Shown: positions 1 through 13,213, counted from the stretch's first letter. The stretch is DNA of 64,000 nucleotides from Malurus cyaneus samueli (GCA_009741485.1 CM019214.1:57907117-57971116), one strand, 5' to 3'. A program made the numbers and translations. The notes: generated by a model from the letters alone, not told the origin.

Positions 1-1709
1 TTAGCCATATTAACATAGTGGCTGAATAAAGACTGAATGAAACAAAAGGTACTTTAAGAGATGTAAAGGTGTGCAGGAAGTACAAGAGGCAAATTAAAAG
101 GAAATGCTAATTATAAATTTATTGTTATAATGCTTCAGAGACTATGCTAGATATGATAAAAGAACAGAAGAGAAACATAAGCTGGACCGGCACAGACCTT
201 GCCACCTAATTTATAAGACAGTTGCCTCAAATAGGGCAACTATTATCAGACACTATTACCAGGCAACTATTGTGAGACGTTAGGGGAAGAAGAAAGGGAA
301 TCCTGGGTTTTTACTACCCAGTAGCAATGGAGAGCCCAATTACTGGAAAACAGCCGATAGTATCAGTATTTTTCAGGATCTTATAAGCAAAAGAGGTTTA
401 CAAAGAACCAAAAGCAGTGAAAATTAAAAAGCAAGTAACAAAAAAAGGAGAAAATAAGACAAGAGGTGGCAGTCATTTCCTGAACTACATTCACAAAAAT
501 AGTTCAAAAATCAAGGAGTACTTTTGTCCTCAACTCAGGACTTTCTGGCCATAGTATCTGTATTGTTTTGTGCAACTGCTGTGATTAGTTCAATGATTTT
601 AAATTACTGAAATTACCAGATAACTTTGCTAGATATTTTCCTAATTGTTGGAGTTATTTAGTTGAAGAAGAATTAATCTCCAAGAATACAATAAATTTGT
701 CAGTAGTTCCTAGGACAATTAGATGTAATAAATCTTATATGAAGTTAAAATCTTTATGCTGTTGTTAGAAATAATTGTTACATCTCAATGGAAAGATGCC
801 CATCTGTTACTCCTAGTGAGATTCCAGGGTGTTTCAACAAATATTGGATATACAATCTTCAGAAAGTCATTGCAGTTTAAATGAATTATGAGGAATCTAT
901 TCGCTGTGATTTCTTCTGCTGCTAAACTGGCCTTTTGGTCTTTTAAGGAAACTTTGTGACAGTGTTTTGATGTTTCTAACATTTAGTAATATTGTTCGGT
1001 TTTCTTAAATCCTCAGTGAGAGGAATAGTGGATGTTTCCATTGTGCTATCTGGAGGGTCATGAGTACACTTGTAGAAGCACTGTAAGAAAGCAGAATGCA
1101 TTGTGTTAATAGAAGAAGGAAGGTTTCAAGTCAAACGCTTAACGGTGTTTGGCAAAAAAATCTCAAGATCTTTCTCCAGTGGCACTCATGTGTCAATAAA
1201 GTACTCTCCTTGTTCCAGTATTTAACAGTAGCCAATGCTGAGCCATTCTAAGCATGAACAAGAAAATGCAAAAATAAAAACCAAAAAGCTTCTACTTATC
1301 CCATACAAACAACTGCAATTACCAAATGAACAAAAAGTCACAGGTCTGCACAGCCTGCAGGCAGAAGTTTAAAAATCTTGTCCTCAAGGCTGAACAATAC
1401 TGTACAATCACTTAAACAAATTGTAAAAAATAAGAATCTGCTTCAGGAATAAATTGTAATGTCCTTTTGGAGAAACATCCAAAGTTCAGATTACCTGCTG
1501 TCCTCACACAGTCGGTGGGGTGCAGGAATCATGTGTCAATCCCGTTTAAGATGCTCTACTGTAACTTCATTTTGATGTGAGAAAGAAATTTACCCTGAGA
1601 ACAACAATTCACTGGAAGATCCTCCCCAGGCACATGACAGAGTCCCTGTCACTGATGCAATCTGACAGGTTTCAAGATAATCTCATCTAGGCTCCCCTTC
1701 CCTTGAAAC
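1..1709. other. AT-rich non-coding stretch
   Basis: No repeat family or coding segment is recognised here. The longest open frames are short (about 65 codons), have no homology I can name and lack splice or promoter context. The sequence is A/T-rich single-copy-looking DNA up to the CR1 tail that follows. Confidence 0.6.
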
Positions 1710-1785
1710 GCTGGAATAGATAGATTTTCAAGGTCCCTTCCATCCTGTGCTGTTCTATGATTTTGTAGCTGTGGTGTGCTGACCT
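1710..1785 (+). mobile_element. CR1 LINE 3' end, short remnant
   Basis: The stretch reads like the last 70 or so bases of avian CR1 in sense orientation: a degenerate ATAGATAGATTTTCAAGGTC segment, then CCCTTCCATCC, then the diagnostic CR1 terminus TTCTATGATTTTG. CR1 is the main non-LTR retrotransposon of birds and is normally 5'-truncated, so a piece holding only the tail is typical. Nothing coding remains. It directly abuts an ERV-like segment on its right. Confidence 0.65.
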
Positions 1786-1990
1786 CAGCCAGCTGTTCAC
1801 CAGTCATCCAGTCATTCTCCTGAACAGGACAGAAGGAGAAAACAAGGTAAAAAAGCTCATTAAAGATTGAGATAAAGACAGGGAGATTGGCTATCAAGTA
1901 TTGTCATGGACAAAACTTAGAAAAAAATTAGCATAAGGCTAATTTAATTGGATTGGGATAGTGAGAAAAAAAAAGACAATGATAAATCAA
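1786..1990. mobile_element. Avian endogenous retrovirus fragment
   Basis: This segment resembles an ERV-derived repeat common in songbird genomes. The matching landmarks are CCAGTCAT, CTGAACAGGACAGAAGGAG, GAGATAAAGACAGGGAGAT, TGTCATGGACAAAAC and GGATAGTGAGAAA, in the order I remember from that repeat. I cannot say whether it is LTR or internal sequence, and the match is from memory. It is broken by substitutions and has no open frame. It lies between a CR1 tail and a CR1 piece in the opposite orientation, so the 450 bp block is a composite of several insertions. Confidence 0.45.
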
Positions 1991-1993
1991 CAT

Positions 1994-2152
1994 CGAGAGC
2001 CACTGAGAAGAGGCTGGTTCCATCTTATTTACTCTTTCACATTGTGCAGTTAATAAATCACTGGATTTCCTCCAAGTCTTTGCTTACCCTCTCTGTAGAT
2101 TAGAGGTTCGAGTACCTTCACCGTGTTTGTGGCTTTTTGCTGGACTTGCTTA
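1994..2152 (-). mobile_element. CR1 LINE fragment, antisense
   Basis: Read on the minus strand this matches the CR1 region upstream of the 3' UTR. Plus-strand landmarks are GCCACTGAGAAGAGGCTGG, TTCCATCTTATTTACTC and, further right, TTTGTGGCTTTTTGCTGGAC, which correspond to antisense CR1 in the right order. The middle is diverged and the copy is truncated at both ends, with no tail visible. It sits next to the ERV-like fragment at 1786-1990. Confidence 0.6.
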
Positions 2153-3068
2153 TATTTATTTATATTTTTATATTTGAAAGTAGGCAAGATGAATTCACTT
2201 ATTTGACTAATACAGGATAGATTGTAATTCCAGAAAATCCACAGAGCTATTAGTAGGCCTGTGCTCTTATACAGGAAAATACAATAAATGGAGTCTTCCT
2301 CTTTTCCTACCTTCCACTCACCTTCTGTGATCAGAAGGGAAAGACCTATCAGAAGGTACCAAACTGTTTCTTTTGTTTGAGTACAGGGTTCAAGCGTCAC
2401 CTAACTTTTTTCTTTCATTACCACAAGATGCAATTTCATGTCAAAACTAACCTTTGCTATATGTGTCTTTGATAAAGACAACTGTCTGTAAAACTGGTTT
2501 TTCCCTTTCTACCTGAATTCCATTTAAAAAAAATCTACACCAGGCTTGTTAATTTTCAGGGACATAATTCTGAACTATATGAACCTCTGAATCAATAAGA
2601 GCATAAGCTTGAAGTCAAAAAGCTGTAAGCTATTTATCTCCTGTATTCTGCAAAGGGTGTGAGAGGGATACGCTATTTTGCTATATTGCTATTCACTCCA
2701 AAAGCTGAAATATATTCATAACAATTGTTATTAATTTTCATTAATTATTCATTTCAGGACTGTGCTATGAAGGGAAAATAAGTACCACCCAAACTACAAG
2801 AAATCCGTCTCCAGATTTCGCAGTAACATTTCAGACATGAATCTCTTTCCCTTGGGCTATAAATATAGGAGTCAGATAGCACTTTAATGGAAATCATCTG
2901 ACTTTTTGTTTCTTCCTCAGCTGACCAGCAGCTTACTAGGGAGACAGTCCATGAGGATTCCCTAGTTTGCACATGCTCTCTGCACCAGGGAATCAGCTTT
3001 TTACAATTCTGTCTTCAGGAGAAAAATACTGCCAATATTTACTAGCTCGGAAACTCACATCCAGACCT

Positions 3069-3118
3069 TAAAAATAAAACAACAACAAAAATAAAACCAA
3101 ACAAACAAAACAAAAAAT
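3069..3118. repeat. A-rich low-complexity tract (CAA/CAAA)
   Basis: About 50 bases made only of A with interspersed C and a few T, in irregular CAA and CAAAA units. It is one of several A/C tracts in the window. Confidence 0.85.
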
Positions 3119-5034
3119 AGGCTTTGGGGATGAAAAGGAAGTACTAATGATTCATGGTTGCTTGTTCTCTAAAACAAAGGGTAAAGGTAGAAGGAAGCTG
3201 GAGGTTCACATCAATATATTCTGTTTTAAGTCACTACTGTCAATCAATAACTAGGTATAGTCAGGCTACTATTTCTACATGCTCCAAGTATAATGTGGTG
3301 ACTGAAAATTGCTATATATTACAGCTCTCTCTTTTCTCTACCAGTAAGCATTGAGGTGTAATTCAATGCAATTTCAGTATTATCCAGCCCCATACACAAT
3401 AGGAATTGATGATCTGCTCTTTCACCTGTTTCTGTTCTTTGTGACAAATTGATCTGATAAACCAGAAAATTAAACTGTGTCTGGAGAAGCCAGACTAAAC
3501 TCCATAAAAAACAGAAGAAATGGGATATATACTTATTTGGATCAGACAAGCGTTTTGATGAAACCTTAACTATAAATCATAGTAACTAATCAAACACGAC
3601 AGTGCTCAGAATGGCATACAACACACTTCTGAACACAGATGGGAAAAGGACTCAGCAAAAAATCAAACAGAAATAAAAACAGGAGTTATAAACTTTAAAA
3701 GAGTGTGATTATTCTTTTAATTGTGTAACCTACCCTGGAGTCTTCCATTGAATTAATGAGACCATACTGTCATCTTCAACAAACAATGAAGAACAAAAAT
3801 AATAACAACCATAATGCAGCAGAGACTAGAAATCATAGTGGTGACTTATGTGATGAATTTCACACCTGAAATAACAAACAGCAAAAAGTGTGAACAGTTT
3901 GAGAGCATCATATGTACTGCAAATACTTGGCTTATAAATATACTTAGACATAGTAGCAAAAGAATGGATAAAAGGTGTTAGAAGTTGCAAACCCTCAATA
4001 TAGAATTATTTATGCATTGTCAAAGCACATAATTTTCCAAATGAAAATAGGCTACTAATATGCCACAGAAGTTATAATATTCCTGAAAAGAGTGAAAAAT
4101 GCAGCATCATACTGATTATTGCAGAGGAAAATATTTTCTGTTTCTAAAAATGTACCCTTTTTTCTTGAAGAATCTGATTGTGTTACCCTTCCCTTTCTAG
4201 AGGAAATGGACTAAAAAATTAGTGACTCCTTTTAAAATTACTTAATTCCACTGAATGATATGAAGTGAATGTTTCATTCCACAGTATCTTCTCTTAGGAA
4301 ATTCCACTGGTGCCAGAACTCAGCTCTGGATATATGCAAGAATGGTGACTTTTACCAGTTTTCCCCCCCTAGGCTCCTCCTAAGGCTTTCCCAAATAAAA
4401 ATGTCATCCATCTATTATATCAAGCTACAGAATGGTAAAAAATCAGTGCTTCAGAGTTTGAACTTTGCCTGCATTACTTTCTACTCTGAACAAGCATTGT
4501 AATGAATTTGCGTTGAATTTGGACTTCTCTAATTTAGGAAGAAAGATTAAAAGTCTTCACCTCACTGAAGTTGTGAGTTACACTGCAGCCATTTAATTTT
4601 TAAAGCATGTACAGCAATTACTCTGCATCACAGATGTAGCACTGGAAGGCTGGCGATGTTTTGATCCTCCTTATGGCTCTCATGCCTTTAACTCACAGAC
4701 AGATATTATCCTCCTGGTATCAGAGACTTTGGAAACAAAACAAAAGGATGAGCCTTTAAAGGGTTCTAAAGACAAAGGAAATGTCTGCTTGATTACGTTA
4801 TGTTACTTTAGGCCTTTATCCAAAGGCTACTGAATAGAATGGATAGATTCCTAAATACTTCCAGAGGGTATAGGCCCTTATTTTCTGTCTGTTTCTAGTG
4901 CTGTAAAAACTGAGAGATGGTGAAGTAGGATGGGTAGAGCCTGCCTGTTCTTCTTTGAAGAGAATGAAGGCAAACAGGATCTTCAGAATTATGTTTTATC
5001 AAATGTAAATGAAGCAAAAAAATACAATCAATCA

Positions 5035-5103
5035 AACCCTGCCCCCCTAAAAAAAAATCCTCAAAACCCAAAAAAACCCAAAAAACACAACCAAAAAAAA
5101 CCC
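5035..5103. repeat. A/C-rich tract with CCC runs
   Basis: Alternating runs of A and CC/CCC, for example AAACCCAAAAAAACCC. The complementary strand carries several GG/GGG runs separated by T runs, a pattern that can in principle fold as a weak G-quadruplex. Confidence 0.85.
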
Positions 5104-6287
5104 ACTTACTAAAGGCAGCAATGCAGTTTTCATTGTCCTTAGGATAAGACAAATAGGTGTAAACTATTTGTCACTCAGAATATATAATTATCCACAGAAT
5201 TATCACAAAAATTACATTTTTTGAACCCTTCCTTCTAAGTAATCTGAAAGTACTAGAAAAAGCACAGAAATTCAGTACAGAAATTTCCCAAACTGGCATG
5301 CTGAAAACAATCAACTTTACTATCTCATTCCCCTTCATCACCTCTCAAGAAAAGCAGAAATTTACATATATTTTGCAAAGCAGGTTTTTCTCACTCTACT
5401 TATCTTTAAATCAAAATGTAAGGGAGGAAAAAACCCAAACTGTTGTTTTTCTCTTTGTTCACAGCAAGAGAAACATTTTTCTCTAATCACCCACTGGTTG
5501 AGGTTCTCAGAACTTGCTTGTTCGTAGCTTTAAAAAAGCAAATAAATAAAATGTATAGTCAATAGGAGTACTAAAATTTACTAACATTATAATTTGGCAA
5601 CATAGGCTTTATGTCAATCAGTCACCCTCTGCTACTTCATATAAACATGTTTTTTGGGAAAGACTTCAATATACCCTGGCACCTGAAGCTGAGAGAAGTA
5701 TCCAAGTCACTCTACCACAGAGACGAAAGTGAACATTCATCTGTAACATAACAAATAGAAATAGATGAGCACAGAAAACAAGACAGAACTAAGTGTTTTC
5801 CCATATCTAATATATGTAATCATTGCATTCTGGTGGCATTACATTCAACACAAAAAGAAGGGAGTCTTTGTATTAAAATAACTCTGCAGGTTCAGAGCTA
5901 AGATCATACCTGGAGGAAGCAAGGTTCTATTATTTTATCCCTAGAGGGCAGAAAGGCAAAAAATACACTCTATTAAATTCTGTCCTGAAAGTATTAGTTC
6001 TGTTCTTAAGTTAATATGGGAAATATAATTCATGGCTGTGTATCATAGTGTGCTGCATAGCCATTGCTTAGTGCAGTTGATATTGCAAAAGCCATTCAAA
6101 TGGAATGGTTCTATTGGTTTTTCTGGACATATAATCTGTGGTTTGGACAAGGTCAGGAATAAATAGGAGCACTTCTACAATTCACAAGCTAGAAGCAGTA
6201 AAAATTACAAAAATGTCATTTCAATTGGAATAAATGTAATTTTTCCTACTAAATGAAAAAGGCCATTACAATATTGCAACAACAATG

Positions 6288-6329
6288 TTGACAAAATATT
6301 ATGGTTTTTATTGACAAAATATTATGGTT
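6288..6329. repeat. Tandem duplication, 23-bp period
   Basis: TTGACAAAATATTATGGTT occurs twice exactly (6288-6306 and 6311-6329), separated by four bases. It looks like a small local duplication by replication slippage. Confidence 0.9.
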
Positions 6330-7228
6330 GTACCTCGTGCTTCTCTTACACAAGATTAGTTGAGTAAGTATGTGCTCCAAGACTTACAATGGTTCTGTGT
6401 TAAAACACATTAAAACTACAATTCTGTTTTACATTCCATGATAACAGACACTCCAAACACAGTAATTTACAAAACTACAAATCTTTACGCAGGTTTTGCA
6501 GCCAGTATCAATAAGGCTCACAATAAATATAACTGGGCAGCAAGTTGTCAGAAAGTGGCCAGCAACACCTCAGGAAAACAGGAATGACAAAACAATCTAT
6601 GGAGTTGTAAGCAATTTTGTGTCATGATGGGCCAGAGAACATTGAGTCCTTGTAGATGATTATGAAGACAAGACTAACCAAAGCATTAAGCATCTCAATG
6701 GAAGTGCTGTGAAAAATGCGTATTCATGAGACAATCTTCAGACACTGCTTCCAATCCAACCTCATTGCAAACAGAGTGTTCCTTACACAGAAACAATGAC
6801 TGCCTCATGCCAAAGGCAGGAAATGCTCTTCATGTGTTAAATCTTCAGCTAACATATTTCTTAGGATGCATCAGGATCAAGTTAGAGTGCCCAGCTGGAA
6901 AAACAGAAAATAAGACCTACAAATGCAAAATATGCAAGTACCCAAGATCTTTTTTGAAACAGAATACCTTGAAAATAGCTTACATGAATTCCTATATATG
7001 CTGTAGGAAGTAAAATTCAACAGAATACATTAAGCAAAAAGGACTTTTCATCCTACTTGACCAAAAAGCCCTGCAGTCTTGGAATAAGTTTAATCAGAGT
7101 GAAGTGATAGATTTCTGGCTTAATCAGCAAATTTCTTGCACAATAAAATGGGAAAACATATATCAATGTCCACTGCAGAATTCTGTTTTGAAAAGAAATC
7201 CAAAGCAAGGATCTCCAAATACTTCTAT

Positions 7229-7350
7229 GGAACAATTTTAAGAAGTTCAACAAGGTGAAGTGCTGGGACCTGACGTAGGTCACAGCAACCCCACACAGAG
7301 CTACAAGTTTAGGGAAGAGTGGCTGGAGTCATGGACAACTGGAGAGAAAT
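7229..7350 (+). mobile_element. CR1 LINE internal fragment (end of reverse transcriptase region)
   Basis: The plus strand carries AAGTTCAACAAGGTGAAGTG followed by a degenerate GGGACCTGACGTAGGTC and CAGCAACCCC, which aligns to the CR1 ORF2 segment just after the reverse-transcriptase core (the FNKAKCKVLHLG-like stretch). The reading frame is broken and both ends are truncated. No tail is present. The right boundary is approximate. Confidence 0.55.
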
Positions 7351-8088
7351 AAGAGAAAGGTTTCCTTTCATTTCACTAACTCTTGGTTAAGAGCCATGGA
7401 TCGCTGAGGTGAGATTCACTTGATTCATAAGTTACAAAGGTTTAGTAGTCTATTCCATTGACTGTAATGAAAATGAATATGAACAAAATGTAAATGTAAA
7501 ACTGGAAATGCAAACAGACTATGTAAAGACTGTGGAAAACTGAAACCTTGAGAGCTGTTGAAGATGGATTGGAAATTTTAATCAAAAGTACAGTTGCCAA
7601 CATACTTTTAGGTTGCACTAGTGTAATGCAATAAAACTGAATTTTAATCAGTCAAAAAAAGACTTAAGTGTAGTTTTAGGTAGATTCTGTCTCAATGGTA
7701 TACTACTCTGAATCCTGTCCCTTTTAGAGATAATAAATGGCTTTTCAAAGCATACATCTATACCTGATATGCACTATTTTTAACCTACAAACTGGAAGGT
7801 ACATTTCTTTTCCTACAGCATGATTTTGAAGCAGAAGCTTTCCCTAGTCTAGGAATTGAGCATTCACTGAGTACAGTCTTTATGAGAATTACTCCTTCAG
7901 TCTATGTCTGAGTGACATGATGCAGCAATTTGTGAGCTGGAACACCACATGTAATCCTGTCGCTGAAATGTCATGGTTGCTGGGGAATAAAAACTCATAG
8001 GAGAGTAGCTTGAAGTCTGTGAACCTATGTCACAGTTAATCTTCACATTCACTGATGGCTCTGATGGGATCTTTACCTAAAAGGACTC
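7351..8088. other. AT-rich non-coding stretch
   Basis: I see no gene, repeat family or regulatory signature here. The sequence separates two CR1 fragments of opposite orientation. Confidence 0.55.
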
Positions 8089-8530
8089 GGAATCATAGAA
8101 TTGTTTAGGTTAGCAAGACCCTTAAGATCATCACGGCCAACCTTGAACCCAGCACAGCAAAGCCCATCACTAAACCATTACCCTAAGCACAACATCTACG
8201 TGTCTTTTGTAAACCTCCAGCTATGGGGATTCAACCAGTTTTCTGGGCAGCCTGTTCCAAGACTTGACAACAACTTGTGTGAAGAAATTTTTCCTTATAG
8301 GTAATCTAAACTTCCCCTAGAGCAACCCGAGGCCTTTTCCTTTCATTTTATTTCTTATTACTTGGGAGAGAACACCAATGTTTATGTCACTACAGCTCCT
8401 TTTAGGTAGTTGTACAGAATGGTGAGATTCCCCCTGAGCCTACTCTTCTCCAGACTGAACAACCTCAGTTCAGCCACTTCTCAAATACTTCTCTTCCAAA
8501 CCCTTCACAGCTTCTTTCTGTTCCATCAGA
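8089..8530 (-). mobile_element. CR1 LINE 3' region, antisense, about 440 bp
   Basis: This is the longest clear CR1 copy. It begins on the plus strand with the reversed tail AATCATAGAAT, continues through AAGATCATCACGGCCAACC, GGGCAGCCTGTTCCAAGACT, GAAGAAATTTTTCC and CTCCAGACTGAACAACCTC, and ends near CCAAACCCTTCACAGCTTC, all in antisense CR1 order. The tail is therefore at 8089 and the 5' truncation at about 8530. The copy is diverged and non-functional. The open frames at 8101-8304 and 8410-8640 are just this element read backwards. Confidence 0.85.
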
Positions 8531-9324
8531 ATCCCGAGGAATCTGGGCCAAAGGCAGGTCTGAGGACAAGGTTGCAGTGTGTATCTAAAGGTCCACCATG
8601 GAGGCAGAGCTTAAGACAGATGTGCCTTCATCATACCTGAACTGAAGTGGTCCCAGGTATCAACCAGGATGCCAGGTGAGGCTGCCTAGGGCCATTATGG
8701 CTTGGCACAAAATCAGGGTAAAAAGTTAGCATGTCATCAAATGCTTTAGGGTCTTTACAAAAAAAAAAACTTTGTAGGATTAACATTATTTCATAATTGT
8801 AATGGTTTGGGTATAAAAATGCATTTGTTATATTATACTCACTTAGAAAAAAATATTTACCAATCTAAATTTTTTTCAGTCCAAACACAAAACTGTATTT
8901 ATTTTCTTTTTAACTAAGAAATTCTTTTTCCTGAATTACCTAAGTGAAGATAGAAAAAGATAGAATGAAATGTATCAGACCATTTTTTTTGTCTGGCAGG
9001 TTTAATTACCTAACATAAAAGTGGTAATTTATTAACACTTTTGTTAACATGACCTTCAACTATTCATCAGGGAAAACCAAACAATATAGACAAAGGCATT
9101 TGTTCTAAAATGATGGTACCTAGTGAAACATTTTCTGTTTCGGATGTACATAAACTGTATTTCAAGAAGCAGCATATAATGTTTTAATTTGACAAAGTTT
9201 TATTCACAACATGTTATTCTTGTATTATGACTAACAAAACAAAATCTATGTGACATTTATAATCCTGTTGCATTGTGAAAGGGAGAAATAAGGCAGCAGA
9301 CTGAATTTTGTATTCATACATGAT
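8531..9324. other. Non-coding stretch
   Basis: Nothing recognisable. The first 100 bp may still be diverged CR1 sequence, but the match is too weak to extend the element. The rest is AT-rich and includes a T-run near 8985. Confidence 0.5.
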
Positions 9325-9500
9325 GATAAACAACAACACTTTGCACTTACATCTTATTTTTCACTTTTAAGATGTCAAAGCTCTTTATAAAAACTCCAAA
9401 ATTTATATTTTTATTTTATAGATGGCATCCAAGAATATCTGAGGTAGACAGACAGAATTACACAAAGTCACACAGATGCTGAGGAAGTATGTATTCAACT
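9325..9500 (+). mobile_element. Ancient MIR-like (CORE-SINE) remnant
   Basis: The order of landmarks fits an old amniote MIR: TTTGCACTTACATCTT, ATGTCAAAGCTCTTTATAAA, TTTTATTTTATAGATGGC, then ACACAAAGTCACACAGATG. These correspond to the SINE body, the AT-rich middle and the conserved GTCACACAG end. The copy is badly eroded and the GC content has dropped. MIRs in birds are very old, so parts can be under constraint. The call rests on remembered consensus and could be tested with a profile search. Confidence 0.5.
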
Positions 9501-12500
9501 TTGTGAGACATAAGAGCAGAAAAGATTTCTTGTGTTAACCTCTACTCTATCCTAGTCAACATGAAACTTTACAGTGTGAAATAAACAGAAATTTGCTAGG
9601 TTTATCCAGTAGCACATGTTTCAAGTCATCAGAGTTGCAGATATTAACTATAGCATAGTTTTAAAGAATATTATTGGCTGTAGCGTGGCAACCCGAAGTT
9701 CATGTTTGATTTACTAAAAGAAATGTTAAAACAAGTAATTTTCATATTTTCTTTTGAATATAATGTCAGTTAATGAGAAATATTAAAGGACATCAAGTTC
9801 AGTTCCTATAGCCTTTAATTCTTCATTCCTATTTAAAAGTATTCAGAGTAAGATAGTCACCCTTACAGCCTCTTTGGAAGGCAATCAGGTTGTGTACACA
9901 AAGGTGATTTGTTTCTTCAGGATTTTTCTGCAGAATGTTATGTATTTGGTGAAGAAAGGGACCACAGGAACATTGGGAGGAAATCTTAGCAAAAATGAGC
10001 ACAAACATGCACAGTAAACATGAAGTGAAAGTACAGTTGTCAGCCAACCACTATCATACAAGAGCAAAAGGAAAGATCTTGAATGTATTGTGAAAGTTAA
10101 GGATGGCATGCTCAGCTATATAAAGAACTTAAACCCTCTCTGTCTCTCTGTGAGTTTCCTTTCTCCAGACTTAGAAATTAATTTTGAGGAATTACTGTGA
10201 AAGTAGTTCCAGCATGGTTCTAGCTTCTTCTTCCACAGTTATACCCTTGAAAAAAATCAGCTTCTACCTTAACGACGCAGAACATTGTTGATTCATATCT
10301 TGGTCTCTGAGACTACTGTGCTATCAGAAATATCATCAGACAGCACCACTGAGTAATTTACAGCATTAAATAACTCACCTATCCATGGCACTTTTTCCAA
10401 GGTGATTATTCTTCAAATTGTACTCTCAAAAAAGTGTAATTAAAAGAACTAAATGTATGAATAAGTATGTTATATATACATGAATTGACTCTATCCAGAA
10501 AATTCATCCCACCCATCAATAAGTCAAACACAGTACCTCAGTAAAACAAATGATAGTGTTGAACCATAGTGCTGAAAGGAGAGAACCGATAATAAAGGTT
10601 GGTAAGCAGTGTGTTCATTCTTCTTCCCCAGATTTTCTTTTATTGTTTTGATGTTATATAACAATTTAAAACTGAATGTCCTTGGATGTTTTGATTTAAT
10701 TTATTGCAGGAAGTAGAAAACTCATTTAGTTACAAGAGCGTCAGCGTTTCTCTAGCGGACCTACTCACTATGCCTAAATAAAGGGGTTTGGATTATCATT
10801 TTCAAAGTCTATCAGATTTTTTTAAGATTTAGAGTGTTATACACAGTGGATATAATTCATTGTAGTTTCATTTATTTTGACAGAGAGCTCCTTTTCCATT
10901 TGTATCAAGAAACAGTCAAGTTTTCTCTGACCTATTTAAAGTGACCAGCATTGAGCTCCTTGTGCATTGTGTTTTATTCATAAAAATCTCATGCAAAGGC
11001 TAAAGAACACAGTTCAAACTTACTGTGTTCTTTTCACTTTGGATAAACATCCAGATGACTACTTGGGGTTTATCCAGGCCTGTCTGGACAAGAAATCAAT
11101 CAGAGAATCTTAAAAGAATGTGTGTTCTTATGTGATATCCAGTATATCCAATTTTCAATGCATTTAATTAAAAAAAAATTTAAAAGTTGCTGTGATGTAA
11201 GCTCACAGACATGAGATTTCAGAGCAACTCACTGGCTTTAATTAACACTATCATCCTTCTTCTGTGTCATGAAAATATTTTACTTCTATTTTGCAAAAGA
11301 AATTAAGGATTTTGCCCATGTGAAAACCAAGGATATAATAGAAAATTAGAAGTGTTTAAACACTTCTGAGTTTTCATTAACAGCTACAAAAGAGACCTAA
11401 AACAGTGTATCTGTCAGAAATATTTGTACCTCGTACTTTTATCATATATTTTTTTTATCTTATTTTTTTCCTTGATTAATTCATAAAGGATATTGACCTG
11501 TAAAAAACTTTGGATTTTGTTTTTCTAAGTTGGAAAACATTTATTGCATAATTCTTTCAAAAAGAGAAATATTGTGTTTATTGTAAATACATCTTGGGTA
11601 ATAAATGATGAGGGAAGATGTTAAACAAAATAAACCTTCTTGTATGGCTTTCCTGACAGAAGTCACATGCCTATTTCTGCATTTATCTATGAAAAATCAC
11701 CTTTAACTATGTGGTACAAACAGCTGTGAAATTGCCATGTTGATGTCCTGTAAATCATGATTCTGACCTAGAGATGTCAGTGAAGGTCAGTCTTTGTCTT
11801 TGGAGCCAATATGTTTTACTCATCTCAACCTGTGGCAGTTTAAGGCACCAACTCCTTCCAGCTCTTGGCTCGTGAGGTTGCAGCTGGCATTGCAGGTTGG
11901 TCTGGTTGGTGTTTGGTCCAAAACGCCTGATTTGCACTAACAGATGCTGATATTAAGGCAAAAGTTCTCTTTTGCTGAATCTTTGAGAGGGCAGAATCCT
12001 CAATAGAAAGGTTTGTAAGAGATGGCCAGGGAAAATAATTACTTGAACCAATAGAATTTCACTGTAGAAGCATTAAGGTGTAGGAAAAGCACTTGTTATT
12101 GAGCAAAATTATTTACAGAAGTTAGATAAGATTTCTTTGGTATTCCAGTTTAGTTCAGTCAGAATTTCATATTATTTTTCTTTCCCCTGGATTTATCAAA
12201 ATCTCACCAGGAATTTCTACCTTTCCTAAATTTAATGAATAGAAAAAAAAGTCAGGTAATACAAATTCCTTCAAGAAAAAAAATTCTCTGAATTTATGAA
12301 CTAATTTTTCTCCTCTTCTCTTTGCACATTAATTTCAAATCTTTACAGAGATTCTTGTATTTTTGCCTTGCAAATATGACAGCAATTACATTAAACCCCA
12401 TAAATTTTCATAAATTTTTTCATATTCGATTGCTCTTGACCATTAACATAATAAAAAAATAAAAAAAAAAAAAAAGAAAAATGTCTAAGGATATTTCTTA

Positions 12501-13140
12501 TGATTTTACATCAGGCTTAGGTAAATTTGCATGCATCTAGGTTCTAAGTCTTTGTTAATTATGCAGACATTTTCTGTAGATTTCTCCTGGCCTTTACAAT
12601 ATATTGTACACATCACATCTCTGGAGAATTTAAAGCCAGATTAATATTTTAATAGATTTATCTAAAATAGGTCAAATTGTAATAAGATTTAAAGCAAATG
12701 GTCCTTTAGCTATACCTGCAACTTTCAGGATAATCTCCTGTACAGATCAGTTATCCAGTAAAAATAAGAAACCAAACTCTAAAGAATTCTTGAATCAGAG
12801 ATACAAATCCTCAGGGCACTCACAGATATTTTCAGAGCCATGGGATCTCTGCTGCTGATAAGCACACCAGAGTTGTTTCGCAACACATATGAGATATATA
12901 TTACAACCCTCACAGAACAACACTTTTGCTACTTCTCACACAAAAGCAATAGCCAACCATCAGAAATCAAACCTGATCTTATTTGTGACAGAAATAGATA
13001 TTGAGGGGAATACTAAAACGTGATCTAGCATACCTTATGACTTATTTTTGTGGTTTTGTTTCCTTTCCCCCAAGTATGATCTTCAACATATTTTTTTCTT
13101 AAATGCCTGTTTTGACAATATAAAATTATACCTAACATAT
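9501..13140. other. AT-rich non-coding stretch
   Basis: No gene or dated repeat is recognised in 3.6 kb. An A-run lies at about 12453-12480. A slightly less AT-rich patch at 11755-11940 has a 60-codon minus-strand frame without features. I found no splice-flanked open frame and no tail of a LINE or SINE. Confidence 0.55.
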
Positions 13141-13213
13141 TAAAAACACCCAAAAACCAAAACCAAAACAAAACAAAAAAAGCAAACAAACAACAAACAA
13201 AAAAAAAAAAAAA
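13141..13213. repeat. A/C-rich tract
   Basis: Irregular CCAAAA, CAAAA and CAAA units ending in a pure A-run. It lies about 75 bp upstream of a solo LTR. It could be the remnant of an oligo(A)-ended insertion, but no body is seen on either side. Confidence 0.85.

Larger units (their letters stand above)
2153..7228. other. AT-rich non-coding stretch with small repeats
   Basis: Five kilobases of A/T-rich DNA without a recognisable gene. It contains the A/C-rich tracts listed separately at 3069-3118 and 5035-5103 and a short tandem duplication at 6288-6329. Open frames of up to about 116 codons (for example 2050-2400, minus strand) show no recognisable domain and no codon bias unlike the surrounding sequence, so I treat them as chance. 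Confidence 0.6.
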
